Assembly: GCF_000022325.1 (NCBI RefSeq)
Contig: NC_012034.1
Location: 2,355,501-2,419,500, forward strand
Length of the DNA stretch: 64,000 nucleotides
Direction: 5' to 3'
Source of the DNA: Caldicellulosiruptor bescii DSM 6725
GTDB taxonomy: Bacteria; Bacillota; Thermoanaerobacteria; Caldicellulosiruptorales; Caldicellulosiruptoraceae
Shown: piece after piece, positions 35,492 to 42,972 of the stretch
Layout of the letters: every line of letters begins with the position of its first letter
Position numbering within the stretch: position 1 is the first letter of the stretch
Program-made: the position numbers and the translations under genes
The notes under the pieces: generated by a model
Database searches by the model: none
Seen by the model: only the letters and a program-made list of their open reading frames with translations
Told to the model about the DNA's origin: nothing

Positions 35492-36949
35492 TTAATTATA
35501 CCACGTTTTGAAGAATTCCAATCGTTTTAGTATGTTTTCTTTACCCACAATCTCTATTATCTCAACAAGCTCGGGTCCGTGAGTTTTGCCAGTCAACGCA
35601 ACTCTTATTGGCATAAACAGGTTTTTGCCCTTGTAACCTGTCTCTTTTTGAATCTCTTTGAAAAGTAGCTTAATAGCTTCAGGAGTCAATTCATTCATCT
35701 GCCTTATCTTATTTTCAAACACATTAATTAAATCATTCACATGATCCCATTTTAAGACCTCTTTTGCCTCATCTTCTTCTATTTTGACTTCATTGTTAAA
35801 GAAGATATCAACCCTGTCTTTGATCTGAGATAGATAATCCAGTCCTTCATACACAGATTTTACTATCTTCTTGAGCCATTCAAATTTGGACTTTGCCTCA
35901 TCCTCTTTGATATATCCTGCTTCAACAAAGTACGGTATGCACATCTGGGTAAGTTCATCCAATGATTTTAGTTTAATGTGCTGAGAGTTTATATAATTTA
36001 GCTTATCAATGTCAAATATTGCAGGATTTTTAGAAACTCTTTCTAATGAGAAATTCTCAATTAGATATTTCATGTCAAATATTTCTTTATCCTCTGGTGG
36101 TGACCAACCAAGCAGAGCCAAGAAGTTTATAAGTCCTTCTTTTAAATACCCTTGCTCTTTGTACTGCTCAACCCAAGTAGAGCCGTGACGCTTCGACATC
36201 TTTGTTCTGTCTTTTCCAAGTATAAGCGAAACATGAGCAAACTGCGGAAGTCCAAATCCAAGCGCATTGTAAATTAGAATCTGTCGAGGAGTGTTTGAAA
36301 GATGCTCTTCGCCTCTTATAACATGCGAAATCTTCATCAAGTGGTCATCTATGACAACTGCAAAGTTATATGTGGGAATTCCATCAGATTTGACAATTAC
36401 AAAGTCGCCTATGTCATCTGACAAAAACTCAACATCTCCACGCACAAGGTCATGGACAACTATCTTAACACCTTCTGGCACTTTGAACCTGACAGTTGGT
36501 TTTCTCCCCTCCTGCTCAAATCTTCTTTTTTGCTCCTCTGTTAAATTCCTGCACTTACCAAGATATCTTGGCATCTGACCTTTTGATAAAAGCTCTTGTC
36601 TTTGAGCCTCAAGCTCCTCTTCTGTGCAGTAACAATAGTATGCGTAGCCTTTTTCAAAAAGAACATCAACATATTTTTTGTAAATATCCACTCTTTCTGT
36701 TGATCTATAAGGCCCATAAGGTCCCCCTACCTCAACACCTTCATCCCACTCAATCCCAAGCCATCTTAAGCTTTCGATGATAACCTTCTCGGACTCAATA
36801 GACGATCTTTCTAAGTCTGTGTCTTCTATCCTTAATATAAACTTTCCAGCATATCTTTTGGCAAAAAGGTAATTAAAAAGAGCAGTTCTTGCGCCTCCTA
36901 TGTGAAGGTGCCCTGTCGGGCTTGGTGCAAACCTTGTTCTTACTTCCAC
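35492..36949 (-). CDS. gltX: Glutamyl-tRNA synthetase
   Basis: A 485-aa class I synthetase with TRFAPSPTGHLHIGGARTAL, the zinc-knuckle-like CYCTEEELEAQR region, VIRGEEHLSNTPRQI, LGKDRTKMSKRHGS (KMSKS) and a C-terminal anticodon-binding helical region. The start is GTG 12 nt after AAGGA; no better start was seen. Non-discriminating activity (also charging tRNA-Gln) is common in this group but cannot be judged here. It is the first gene of gltX-cysE-cysS. Confidence 0.96.
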   Translation of the reverse strand: MEVRTRFAPSPTGHLHIGGARTALFNYLFAKRYAGKFILRIEDTDLERSSIESEKVIIESLRWLGIEWDEGVEVGGPYGPYRSTERVDIYKKYVDVLFEKGYAYYCYCTEEELEAQRQELLSKGQMPRYLGKCRNLTEEQKRRFEQEGRKPTVRFKVPEGVKIVVHDLVRGDVEFLSDDIGDFVIVKSDGIPTYNFAVVIDDHLMKISHVIRGEEHLSNTPRQILIYNALGFGLPQFAHVSLILGKDRTKMSKRHGSTWVEQYKEQGYLKEGLINFLALLGWSPPEDKEIFDMKYLIENFSLERVSKNPAIFDIDKLNYINSQHIKLKSLDELTQMCIPYFVEAGYIKEDEAKSKFEWLKKIVKSVYEGLDYLSQIKDRVDIFFNNEVKIEEDEAKEVLKWDHVNDLINVFENKIRQMNELTPEAIKLLFKEIQKETGYKGKNLFMPIRVALTGKTHGPELVEIIEIVGKENILKRLEFFKTWYN

Positions 36950-37008
36950 TGTATACTTCAGTCCTTTCTTCTTGAGATTTTAAAGACTATCGAAAGGCTA
37001 TTTATCTT

Positions 37009-37069
37009 GTTTTGCACGAGCAAAACATCTCTCTTTTTAAAGTATAAACTTTGAAAAATCTGCAGTCAA
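37009..37069 (-). promoter_or_regulatory. gltX operon promoter and leader hairpin
   Basis: On the minus strand TTGACT (37064-37069), a 17-bp spacer and TATACT (37041-37046). The leader has a small hairpin, GTTTTGC/GCAAAAC (37009-37026). No T-box elements were recognised. Confidence 0.6.
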
Positions 37070-37117
37070 TCAAAAAAATAAGGGCTAAACTTAAAACTCT
37101 CTCTTTATTTTGAAATA

Positions 37118-37300
37118 TCACCTCAAATGAGACTCCTCTTTAGACCCTGCAACAAACCTAACTGCCATGTGCCATGCTCTTACCTCTTCAGGCGTATAGT
37201 TTTCATGAATGTTTCGATGGTCGTTCTTTTCTTCAATCTTCTCAAATAGCAAATTATACACTTATCTTCTTTGAAGTTTTCTATCATTTCAAAATACACA
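37118..37300 (-). pseudogene. Internally deleted DUF6062 gene copy
   Basis: The first ~17 codons (VYFEMIENFKEDKCIIC) and the last ~35 (ending with TPEEVRAWHMAVRFVAG in another frame) match the 41493-42128 gene, but about 155 codons between them are gone and the join is out of frame. The flanking DNA, including the riboswitch upstream, is also duplicated. Confidence 0.85.
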
Positions 37301-37356
37301 TATCAAAGGTTCATCCCCCCAAAGCCTTCAAAAAGGCTTAAAACTCTTTAAGAAAA

Positions 37357-37452
37357 CAAAAAACTCCTGCCCGCACTCTTTACGGACAGGAGTTATCAGC
37401 CACAAGGTATTTGAACTTCTTGTGGCAATTTAAAGCGAATTCCATCGCCTTA
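37357..37452 (-). ncRNA. Fluoride (crcB-type) riboswitch, decayed copy
   Basis: Same layout as the 42179-42275 copy: AAGGCGATGGAATTCGC, AAATTGCCACAAG ... CTTGTGGCTGATAACTCC and the overlapping terminator AACTCCTGTCC ... GCAGGAGTTTTTT. Two changes weaken it: the loop GGAATT no longer pairs perfectly with AACTCC in the pseudoknot, and the closing pair of the first stem is lost (GGCGA against TCGCT). It heads the DUF6062 pseudogene. A promoter TTGACT-17-CATAAT lies upstream. Confidence 0.8.
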
Positions 37453-37529
37453 GTATTTAACTTTTCTTCTATAAATTAATTATGCCAAGTTTTGAGAAAC
37501 AAGTCAATTTAGGAACTTGTTTTTTCAAT

Positions 37530-38477
37530 TTATACCTTCTTCAATTTTTTTATCTCTTCAGGTGTAAGACCAGTATACTTTGAAATAAGCTCTATAGGCT
37601 GATTATCTTTTAGCATCTGTTTTGCGATTAATTTTATTGCGCGTTTCATACCTTGTTTCATACCTTGTTTCATGCCTTGCTTCATGCCTTGCTTCATTGC
37701 CTCTTTAGCAATTTTTTTCTTTTCTCTCTCAATTCCTTGCTTTATCTTTTCAGCTGTGCTCGAAAACAACTCATCCACCTCCAGTCCTGATTTTTTAAAC
37801 ATTTCTTCTGCTTCTTCTTCACTAACACCATAAGATCTTAAAATAACCTCATACAACCAATCAGCTAATTCTTCTCTTTGTTCCCAGTTAAGATGTATTT
37901 TCCCTCTTAAATTCAATATCCTATTTAGTACCCTTTCAGGATTATTAGATACCTGGTCAATATACACTGCTATTGCTAATACGTTTGCCGCACTAATTAA
38001 CTTCTCCTCAGGTATACTTTTGATATCTAAGAATATTATCTTGAAATTTTGTGCATACTCTGGAAAATCTTTTGCAAATAGAATAATTTCGTTATACTGT
38101 TCATTAGGTTTCCAATGACTTATACCATTATACAGCACAATTGGCACAACTACTGGTATTTCACCATTCACTTTGTTCTTGAGTTGAATGAGATGCATAT
38201 ATTCATATAATCTGTGTAAAATTTTCTTGTCCTCTCTACTTTGAAATTCAATGGTCAAACAAAAGAAAGAATCTTTATATTTTATCTTATACACTATGTC
38301 TGAGATTTTCTTTTGCCACTTTTTATTTATCGACTCGGTTGCAATAATCTCTACATCACTTTTTTCTATTTTCTTAAATCTCTCTTCATTTAAAACATTC
38401 TGTAAAAACCAAATTAGATTTTCCTTGTTAGAAAACAATTTTTTGTATCCTTCATCATACTTTTTATAAGTCTTCAT
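37530..38477 (-). CDS. Rpn-family PD-(D/E)XK nuclease (recombination-promoting/transposase-like)
   Basis: A 315-aa protein. The N-terminus (YDEGYKKLFSNKENLIWFLQ) and nuclease core (KISDIVYKIKYKD then FFCLTIEFQSREDKKILHRL, giving the D...ExQ signature), PVVVPIVLYNG and a C-terminal helical domain are typical of Rpn/YhgA-like proteins. Four tandem MKQG repeats lie at about residues 262-277. AAAGGAG precedes the ATG. It sits between the two fluoride-riboswitch copies, so it may have taken part in the duplication (inference). Rpn proteins also appear in phage-defence contexts. Confidence 0.85.
   Translation of the reverse strand: MKTYKKYDEGYKKLFSNKENLIWFLQNVLNEERFKKIEKSDVEIIATESINKKWQKKISDIVYKIKYKDSFFCLTIEFQSREDKKILHRLYEYMHLIQLKNKVNGEIPVVVPIVLYNGISHWKPNEQYNEIILFAKDFPEYAQNFKIIFLDIKSIPEEKLISAANVLAIAVYIDQVSNNPERVLNRILNLRGKIHLNWEQREELADWLYEVILRSYGVSEEEAEEMFKKSGLEVDELFSSTAEKIKQGIEREKKKIAKEAMKQGMKQGMKQGMKQGMKRAIKLIAKQMLKDNQPIELISKYTGLTPEEIKKLKKV
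37647..37694. repeat. Four 12-bp tandem repeats inside the Rpn gene
   Basis: Two copies of cataccttgttt followed by two of catgccttgctt, encoding MKQG repeats. Copy number could vary without breaking the frame. Confidence 0.9.
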
Positions 38478-38529
38478 ACTTTTCTCCTTTTTGCAAAGTC
38501 ATATTTATTGCAAAAACCAGGATATTTTT

Positions 38530-38559
38530 ATTATACCTCATTTCAATTATCGATAACAA
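38530..38559 (-). promoter_or_regulatory. Promoter of the Rpn gene
   Basis: On the minus strand TTGTTA (38554-38559), an 18-bp spacer and TATAAT (38530-38535), about 50 nt before the ATG. The rest of 38560-38921 is AT-rich with no gene; 38824-38891 resembles 54185-54248. Confidence 0.5.
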
Positions 38560-38921
38560 TAAACTTTTGCATCTAAGGAAGTCTTAAAAATTATTTTAAT
38601 ACTCCTATCATCTTGCCCTACAACCTCATATCTTTTTTATATCTCTTCCCTTCAATTTCATTGAATACATCGCCATTTTTTCTCACCTTTTAATATCTCA
38701 ACTTTCTTTTCTCAAAAATTATCTAAAGTTTCCTAAATTTTGCTATAATATTCATAGTCGTTTTGCACCTTTCTTTGATTTGTTCTTCCTTTTGTTTCCT
38801 TTTTACTTTTCTTTTTTATCTATCATTTTATATTATTCTCTTCTTTTTAAAATGAGGAAGTTTTCCCATCTAAAGCCTTATAAATATTTTAATCCATTAA
38901 TAAAGGAACTTGTGCAAAAAT

Positions 38922-39326
38922 TTAAGAAATGTATATTCTGCCTTTAATTTTTTCCAAAGAAATCTCAGCGGTAGTTTTTGTTATAACTGAAAATTTATCC
39001 TTATTTTCTAATAAAAACTTATATGCCTCTTTTCCACCAATCTCCCCAAGAGCAAAGACCATAACTTGTTCAAGGTAGGGGTCTTTTTTATTTAAAAGAT
39101 TTTTGCAAAGCTGTTCTATCAATGATTTTTCTGCTCTTTTTATTTTCAATTCTCCAATTATTTTTGCAGCCATATAAGCCACATTATAGTCTGGGTGTCT
39201 CAAGGCTTTGATTAGCTTTTCAGTGTACTTTTCATTTGATATATGCTCAAAATCATAGCCGCAGTTTGAACAGAATTTTTCTCCAACATCTGCTACTTTA
39301 AAGCATTTAGGACATATATATCTCAT
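38922..39326 (-). CDS. Zinc-ribbon plus HEAT-repeat protein
   Basis: A 134-aa protein. The N-terminal zinc ribbon (YICPKCFKVADVGEKFCSNCGYDFE) is followed by two or three HEAT-like helical repeats (LIKALRHPDYNVAYMAAKII; LEQVMVFALGEIGGKEAYKF). HEAT repeats serve as protein-binding scaffolds. It is the last gene of the fluoride-riboswitch operon and overlaps the preceding gene by 4 bp, implying coupled translation. Its exact function is unknown. Confidence 0.75.
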   Translation of the reverse strand: MRYICPKCFKVADVGEKFCSNCGYDFEHISNEKYTEKLIKALRHPDYNVAYMAAKIIGELKIKRAEKSLIEQLCKNLLNKKDPYLEQVMVFALGEIGGKEAYKFLLENKDKFSVITKTTAEISLEKIKGRIYIS

Positions 39327-40087
39327 TTTTTCTCACTCTTTATACCTAAGAGCTTTCTAAGAAATCTGTTTTCTGCCTCGCAGCTGCTTAAGCTCATTTC
39401 AAGTAATCTATTTTCTTTTTCTAATTGAAAGTTTTTAAACTTGATAACTGAATACTGTGAAGAAAGCAGGAGAAGCTGCCTTCTTAAATCATCTTCCTCA
39501 TAATTACATTGCTGTAATTGATATGCCATTATCCCCATTTCAAAAATAGCTCGATAGGCATCTTCTTCAGTGTACGAGTCCTCTTCAAAATCTTTTACCA
39601 ACTCTTTAATCTTTTCCAAGCCTTCCTCACTAATTTCAAAAGAAATTCTTACCACAATTACCACCTTAAACTCAGTTAATTTATATTTTGTTAAGTCGAG
39701 AATTACTTGGAAAATTCCGTTTTTAAGTTGTAAAATTTTTTCTATAATTTTCCTATTATGTACCATTTTTCTCTCAAGTTCATCTTTGTTTTTGTTAAGA
39801 TCATCTCTTGTATTTTTCAGAAGATCTGATATAAGACAGCAAACATGTGATATTTTGTCTTCCATATCAGTTTTAAAAGCCTCGAAGCTTTCTTCCATTC
39901 TCCTCAAAAGATCATACCTGATTCTGCCAATGTTTCTGTCAACATCAATTTCAACCCTGTCAAGTACTCTCTTTAAAATAATCTTTTGAGCAAGTTTTTT
40001 AGGCAAAAGATAAGTAAAATACACAGGATCAATCTCAAGCGCACCAGCTTCATAGCCTATTTTATAAGTAAACTTGCTCTGAGCCAC
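39323..40087 (-). CDS. Probable C-terminal half of the dynamin-like GTPase (separate frame)
   Basis: A 254-codon stretch, mostly helical and coiled-coil (MEESFEAFKTDMEDKISHVC; LEKENRLLEMSLSSCEAENR). The only start, a GTG at 40087, has no properly spaced ribosome binding site. Reading upstream in the same frame continues without a stop through IEISYYEGLQRLVAQSKF to a T7 run at 40126-40132, where it would join the GTPase frame. It is therefore most likely the C-terminal stalk of that protein, made by frameshifting or lost to mutation, rather than an independent protein. Confidence 0.65.
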   Translation of the reverse strand: MAQSKFTYKIGYEAGALEIDPVYFTYLLPKKLAQKIILKRVLDRVEIDVDRNIGRIRYDLLRRMEESFEAFKTDMEDKISHVCCLISDLLKNTRDDLNKNKDELERKMVHNRKIIEKILQLKNGIFQVILDLTKYKLTEFKVVIVVRISFEISEEGLEKIKELVKDFEEDSYTEEDAYRAIFEMGIMAYQLQQCNYEEDDLRRQLLLLSSQYSVIKFKNFQLEKENRLLEMSLSSCEAENRFLRKLLGIKSEKK

Positions 40088-40118
40088 AAGCCTCTGCAGT
40101 CCCTCATAGTAGCTAATC

Positions 40119-41453
40119 TCAATAGAAAAAAAGCTCTTTTGCCGTGTCTTTGATACTCTTTATCAGCTCATTTATCTTTTCGCAATATCTTGAAAGAAGA
40201 AAGGCAAACTGGTCTTCTACATACTTTTCAAGACCTCTTTTTTGAAACTCAAACTCTTGCACAATAGCCTCCTCAAGATACCTTTCAAGATATTCTTTCT
40301 GTTTGAGCCTTTTAAATCTTGCAATTGAGGGATAATAATCTTTTACCTTTTTTGTAATATTTATTGTAATCTCTTTCTTTATTTTTTCTATTTGCTCATC
40401 AAAACTTGTCAGAATATCATTCATCTCCACCTTAAATAACTTATAGATTTCAATCTTGTTCCGATTTATTTTATCTAAAAACTCATCAAACTTTTCAATG
40501 TTTTCTTCAAGCTGTTTTAATGGCATAACTTTGAGTTTCATATCACTTTCCAAAAATGTTCTGCAAACTTCTAAAAAGCTATCTAAACTTTTCAAATTAC
40601 TTAAGAATTGCACTTTTTCTTTTTCATTTCTTAAAAATCGTTTTAGTTCCTCTTCAAAAATCTCTATGCCACTTTTTTTGATAACTTCTCTTCTATCCTG
40701 CACCTTGCCTTCAAGTGCCATCTTTGCTGAAAGAGGAAAGATATTTATATTTTCTTTCTTTGTTATATCTCTGATTACATTTTTTGTAAAAGTTACTATC
40801 TCCTCTAATTCATTTCTGTTTGTCAAGTCACATTTGTTAATTACAAAGAATATCTTATCTACACTTTCAGCAATCTTAAGTAGAAACTGTTTTTCAACTT
40901 CAGTAATTGGTGGGTCAACAGACAATACAAATATGACTGCATCTGACTTGTCAATAAATTCATATGTCACATCTGTGTTGTGCTGATATATAGAACCAAT
41001 TCCTGGTGTGTCAACAATTACAACATCCCTGTTCAAAAAATCAAACGGATACCCTATCTCAATTGTATCAACACCTTTTTGATTCTTAGGATTCCTTTTT
41101 TCTGTGCAGTAAAGCTCAAGTTTATCAACTGGAATTTCTTTTTTTACACCATTGTTAAAAATTACATCTATTTTAACCTCAGGACTGTAATAAATCTTTG
41201 TTATACTTGATGTCAAAGGAAGAACCCCTGTTGGTAATAAATTTGTTCCAAGCATGTAATTTATTAGCGTAGATTTTCCTCTTTTGAACTGACCCAACAC
41301 AACAAGGTAAAATGCATCTTTTTTTATTTTTTCCTCAATGCTACTTGCCAATCTCTTGATAGATTCTGAATCAATCTCCTCTGATAGGTTTTTAATTTGC
41401 TTGAGAAAGTTTTTAATATTCTCCTGCATGATATCATACGCTGTGTCCCTCAT
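40119..41453 (-). CDS. Dynamin-family GTPase, N-terminal part
   Basis: A 444-aa protein with a complete GTPase domain: P-loop GQFKRGKSTLINYMLG, switch I PLTSSITKI, DTPGIG and NKCDL. Long helices follow, typical of bacterial dynamin-like proteins that act at membranes. GAGGTG lies 7 nt before the ATG, 39 bp after the DUF6062 gene. The frame stops right after a T7 run (ELFFY stop); one T fewer would fuse it with the next frame into a protein of roughly 710 residues. Expression would depend on the fluoride riboswitch upstream. Confidence 0.85.
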   Translation of the reverse strand: MRDTAYDIMQENIKNFLKQIKNLSEEIDSESIKRLASSIEEKIKKDAFYLVVLGQFKRGKSTLINYMLGTNLLPTGVLPLTSSITKIYYSPEVKIDVIFNNGVKKEIPVDKLELYCTEKRNPKNQKGVDTIEIGYPFDFLNRDVVIVDTPGIGSIYQHNTDVTYEFIDKSDAVIFVLSVDPPITEVEKQFLLKIAESVDKIFFVINKCDLTNRNELEEIVTFTKNVIRDITKKENINIFPLSAKMALEGKVQDRREVIKKSGIEIFEEELKRFLRNEKEKVQFLSNLKSLDSFLEVCRTFLESDMKLKVMPLKQLEENIEKFDEFLDKINRNKIEIYKLFKVEMNDILTSFDEQIEKIKKEITINITKKVKDYYPSIARFKRLKQKEYLERYLEEAIVQEFEFQKRGLEKYVEDQFAFLLSRYCEKINELIKSIKDTAKELFFY

Positions 41454-41492
41454 CGCCTCTCACCTCATTTTGAAATGTCAGCTCAAATACAC

Positions 41493-42128
41493 TTACTCAT
41501 TAGACCCTGCAACAAACTCAACAGCCATGTGCCATGCTCTTACCTCTTCAGGAGTATAGCTTTCATGAATGTTTCGATAGTCGTTCTTTTCTTTTATTTT
41601 CTCAAGGTGATACAAGATTATATCAATTTTGTGACTTACAACTGATAATAGTTCTTTTTGAGCAGTTATTGATGTAATTTTTACTAATACTTGTTTTAAA
41701 TGCCTTTGACATATAAAACCTTTTTCTGAAAATGCTGATTTAAATTGCGGCTGTGCTGTAAAGTAGTGAGAAAACGCTTTTGTGTAAGTATCTTCAAAGC
41801 CACTTTCCTTTTCACAAAAGACACACACATTTTGATCTTGAATTTTTCTTTTACGGGGTAATGTTTCAATATGGTGGTTGTTTTTAAAATTAATTAGCAA
41901 ATCAGAATATATAATGGCATGGGCAAGTACATCACCTAACGACTCTAACTTTCTTGCATGTATAGGACAAATTCCACCTTCCCTAATTCTGCTTCGCAGA
42001 CTATAGTCATTTACGGATTCGTACAGAAAATCGTCAAAGAATTTGTTCATTGCCTTGTTTTTAAGATGGCATATAATACACTTATCTTCTTTAAAGTTTT
42101 CTATCATTTCAAAATACACGATATCCAA
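41493..42128 (-). CDS. DUF6062-type protein with two CxxC...CxxH zinc modules
   Basis: About 211 aa. Two similar modules: CIICHLK ... EGGICPIHARKL, and CVFCEKE ... EKGFICQRHLKQV; each CxxC plus CxxH set could hold a zinc ion. This is the first gene after the intact fluoride riboswitch. The start is uncertain: TTG 42128 has GGGGGGA 6 nt upstream, while GTG 42119, ATG 42107 and TTG 42143 are alternatives; the deleted copy has a stop just before the position matching 42119. Its role is unknown; zinc-finger scaffolding or RNA binding is possible. Confidence 0.75.
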   Translation of the reverse strand: MDIVYFEMIENFKEDKCIICHLKNKAMNKFFDDFLYESVNDYSLRSRIREGGICPIHARKLESLGDVLAHAIIYSDLLINFKNNHHIETLPRKRKIQDQNVCVFCEKESGFEDTYTKAFSHYFTAQPQFKSAFSEKGFICQRHLKQVLVKITSITAQKELLSVVSHKIDIILYHLEKIKEKNDYRNIHESYTPEEVRAWHMAVEFVAGSNE

Positions 42129-42178
42129 GGTCCATCCCCCCAAAAAGCCTTTAAAAAGGCTTAAAACTCTTTAAGAAA

Positions 42179-42275
42179 GCAAAAAACTCCTGCCCGCATC
42201 CTATACGGACAGGAGTTATCAGCCACAAGGTATTTGAACTTCTTGTGGCAATTTAAGGCGAACTCCATCGCCTTA
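42179..42275 (-). ncRNA. Fluoride (crcB-type) riboswitch with overlapping terminator
   Basis: The RNA shows the fluoride aptamer: stem GGCGA/UCGCC closing the loop UGGAGU, AAAUUGCC, stem CCACAAG/CUUGUGG, then CUGAUAACUCCU. Loop GGAGUU pairs with AACUCC to form the diagnostic pseudoknot, very like the Bacillus cereus crcB leader. The same AACTCCTG is the 5' arm of a terminator (AACTCCTGTCCG ... GGGCAGGAGTT, then TTTTTT), so fluoride binding should prevent termination and switch the operon on. Control of transcription is thus readable from the sequence. Confidence 0.93.
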
Positions 42276-42300
42276 GTATTTACTTTTTTCCTCTATATTT

Positions 42301-42329
42301 ATTATATGAGGTTTTGAAAGATAAATCAA
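42301..42329 (-). promoter_or_regulatory. Promoter of the fluoride-riboswitch operon
   Basis: On the minus strand TTGATT (42324-42329), a 17-bp spacer and TATAAT (42301-42306), about 25 bp before the aptamer. Confidence 0.75.
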
Positions 42330-42372
42330 TATGGGCATTTTACCACTTACAAATTTAGTTTAAACATCTTCT

Positions 42373-42954
42373 TTACTTCGACAAAGGCTGCAACTTTCCC
42401 TTTTTAATTTTATCTACACCATTTATAAACTCTTGTTGCTTCAAAAATGTAATTGCCTCCATTATTTGTTGCTCAGAATACTTATTGCCTTTTAATTTAA
42501 TAACCTTTTCTATAACTACTTTTTGATTCTCCTCATCAATTTTGTTAATCCTCATTTGATTAATAATATAGTCTACAGTCGCAATAAGTTCTAAATCTCT
42601 AGCACTAAAGCTACATAATTTTTTTATCAGATCTCTATTTTTATCTTCCATTACCTCAGCTAATTTTAAATTATCTACTATATTTTGGGCAGGAGTTATC
42701 TTATGAGTATATCCATTATTTTCAACATTTACCAAACCATGTATCTCTAATCTATAAACATCATATTCCAGCTGACTACTGTATGGTCCGTAATAATGAA
42801 TGGAAAAATTGTACCCCAAATTTAAACCCTTCCTCTGGAGCAAATATATAATCTTTTGAAGCAGTTTTTTCCCAACTTTATTCCCTGTATGTGTGCAATA
42901 CTTTGAAATTTCACTTATTAATCCCAAAAGTCTTTCTATGCGAACATCTGTCAT
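42373..42954 (-). CDS. YwgA/SocA-like (Panacea-related) protein
   Basis: A 193-aa protein. The N-terminal region (VGKKLLQKIIYLLQRKGLNL, then FSIHYYGPYSSQLEYDVYRL) matches YwgA-like proteins, which share the fold of the SocA/Panacea antitoxin family. A ribosome binding site GGGGGAG precedes the ATG, 18 bp after the HD-domain gene. YwgA-like genes often neighbour HD hydrolases of this type, suggesting a functional pair, possibly housekeeping or a chaperone/toxin-neutralising relation. Confidence 0.7.
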   Translation of the reverse strand: MTDVRIERLLGLISEISKYCTHTGNKVGKKLLQKIIYLLQRKGLNLGYNFSIHYYGPYSSQLEYDVYRLEIHGLVNVENNGYTHKITPAQNIVDNLKLAEVMEDKNRDLIKKLCSFSARDLELIATVDYIINQMRINKIDEENQKVVIEKVIKLKGNKYSEQQIMEAITFLKQQEFINGVDKIKKGKLQPLSK

Positions 42955-42972
42955 GGGCTTCTCCCCCTCATT

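Noticed and set aside
36950-37010. A T-box leader before gltX-cysE-cysS
   Set aside because: No T-box (TGGNACCGCG-like) sequence or specifier stem could be seen.
37118-37460. A CRISPR or insertion-sequence repeat
   Set aside because: The repeat against 41460-42300 is one duplicated riboswitch-gene unit, with no spacers, transposase or terminal repeats.
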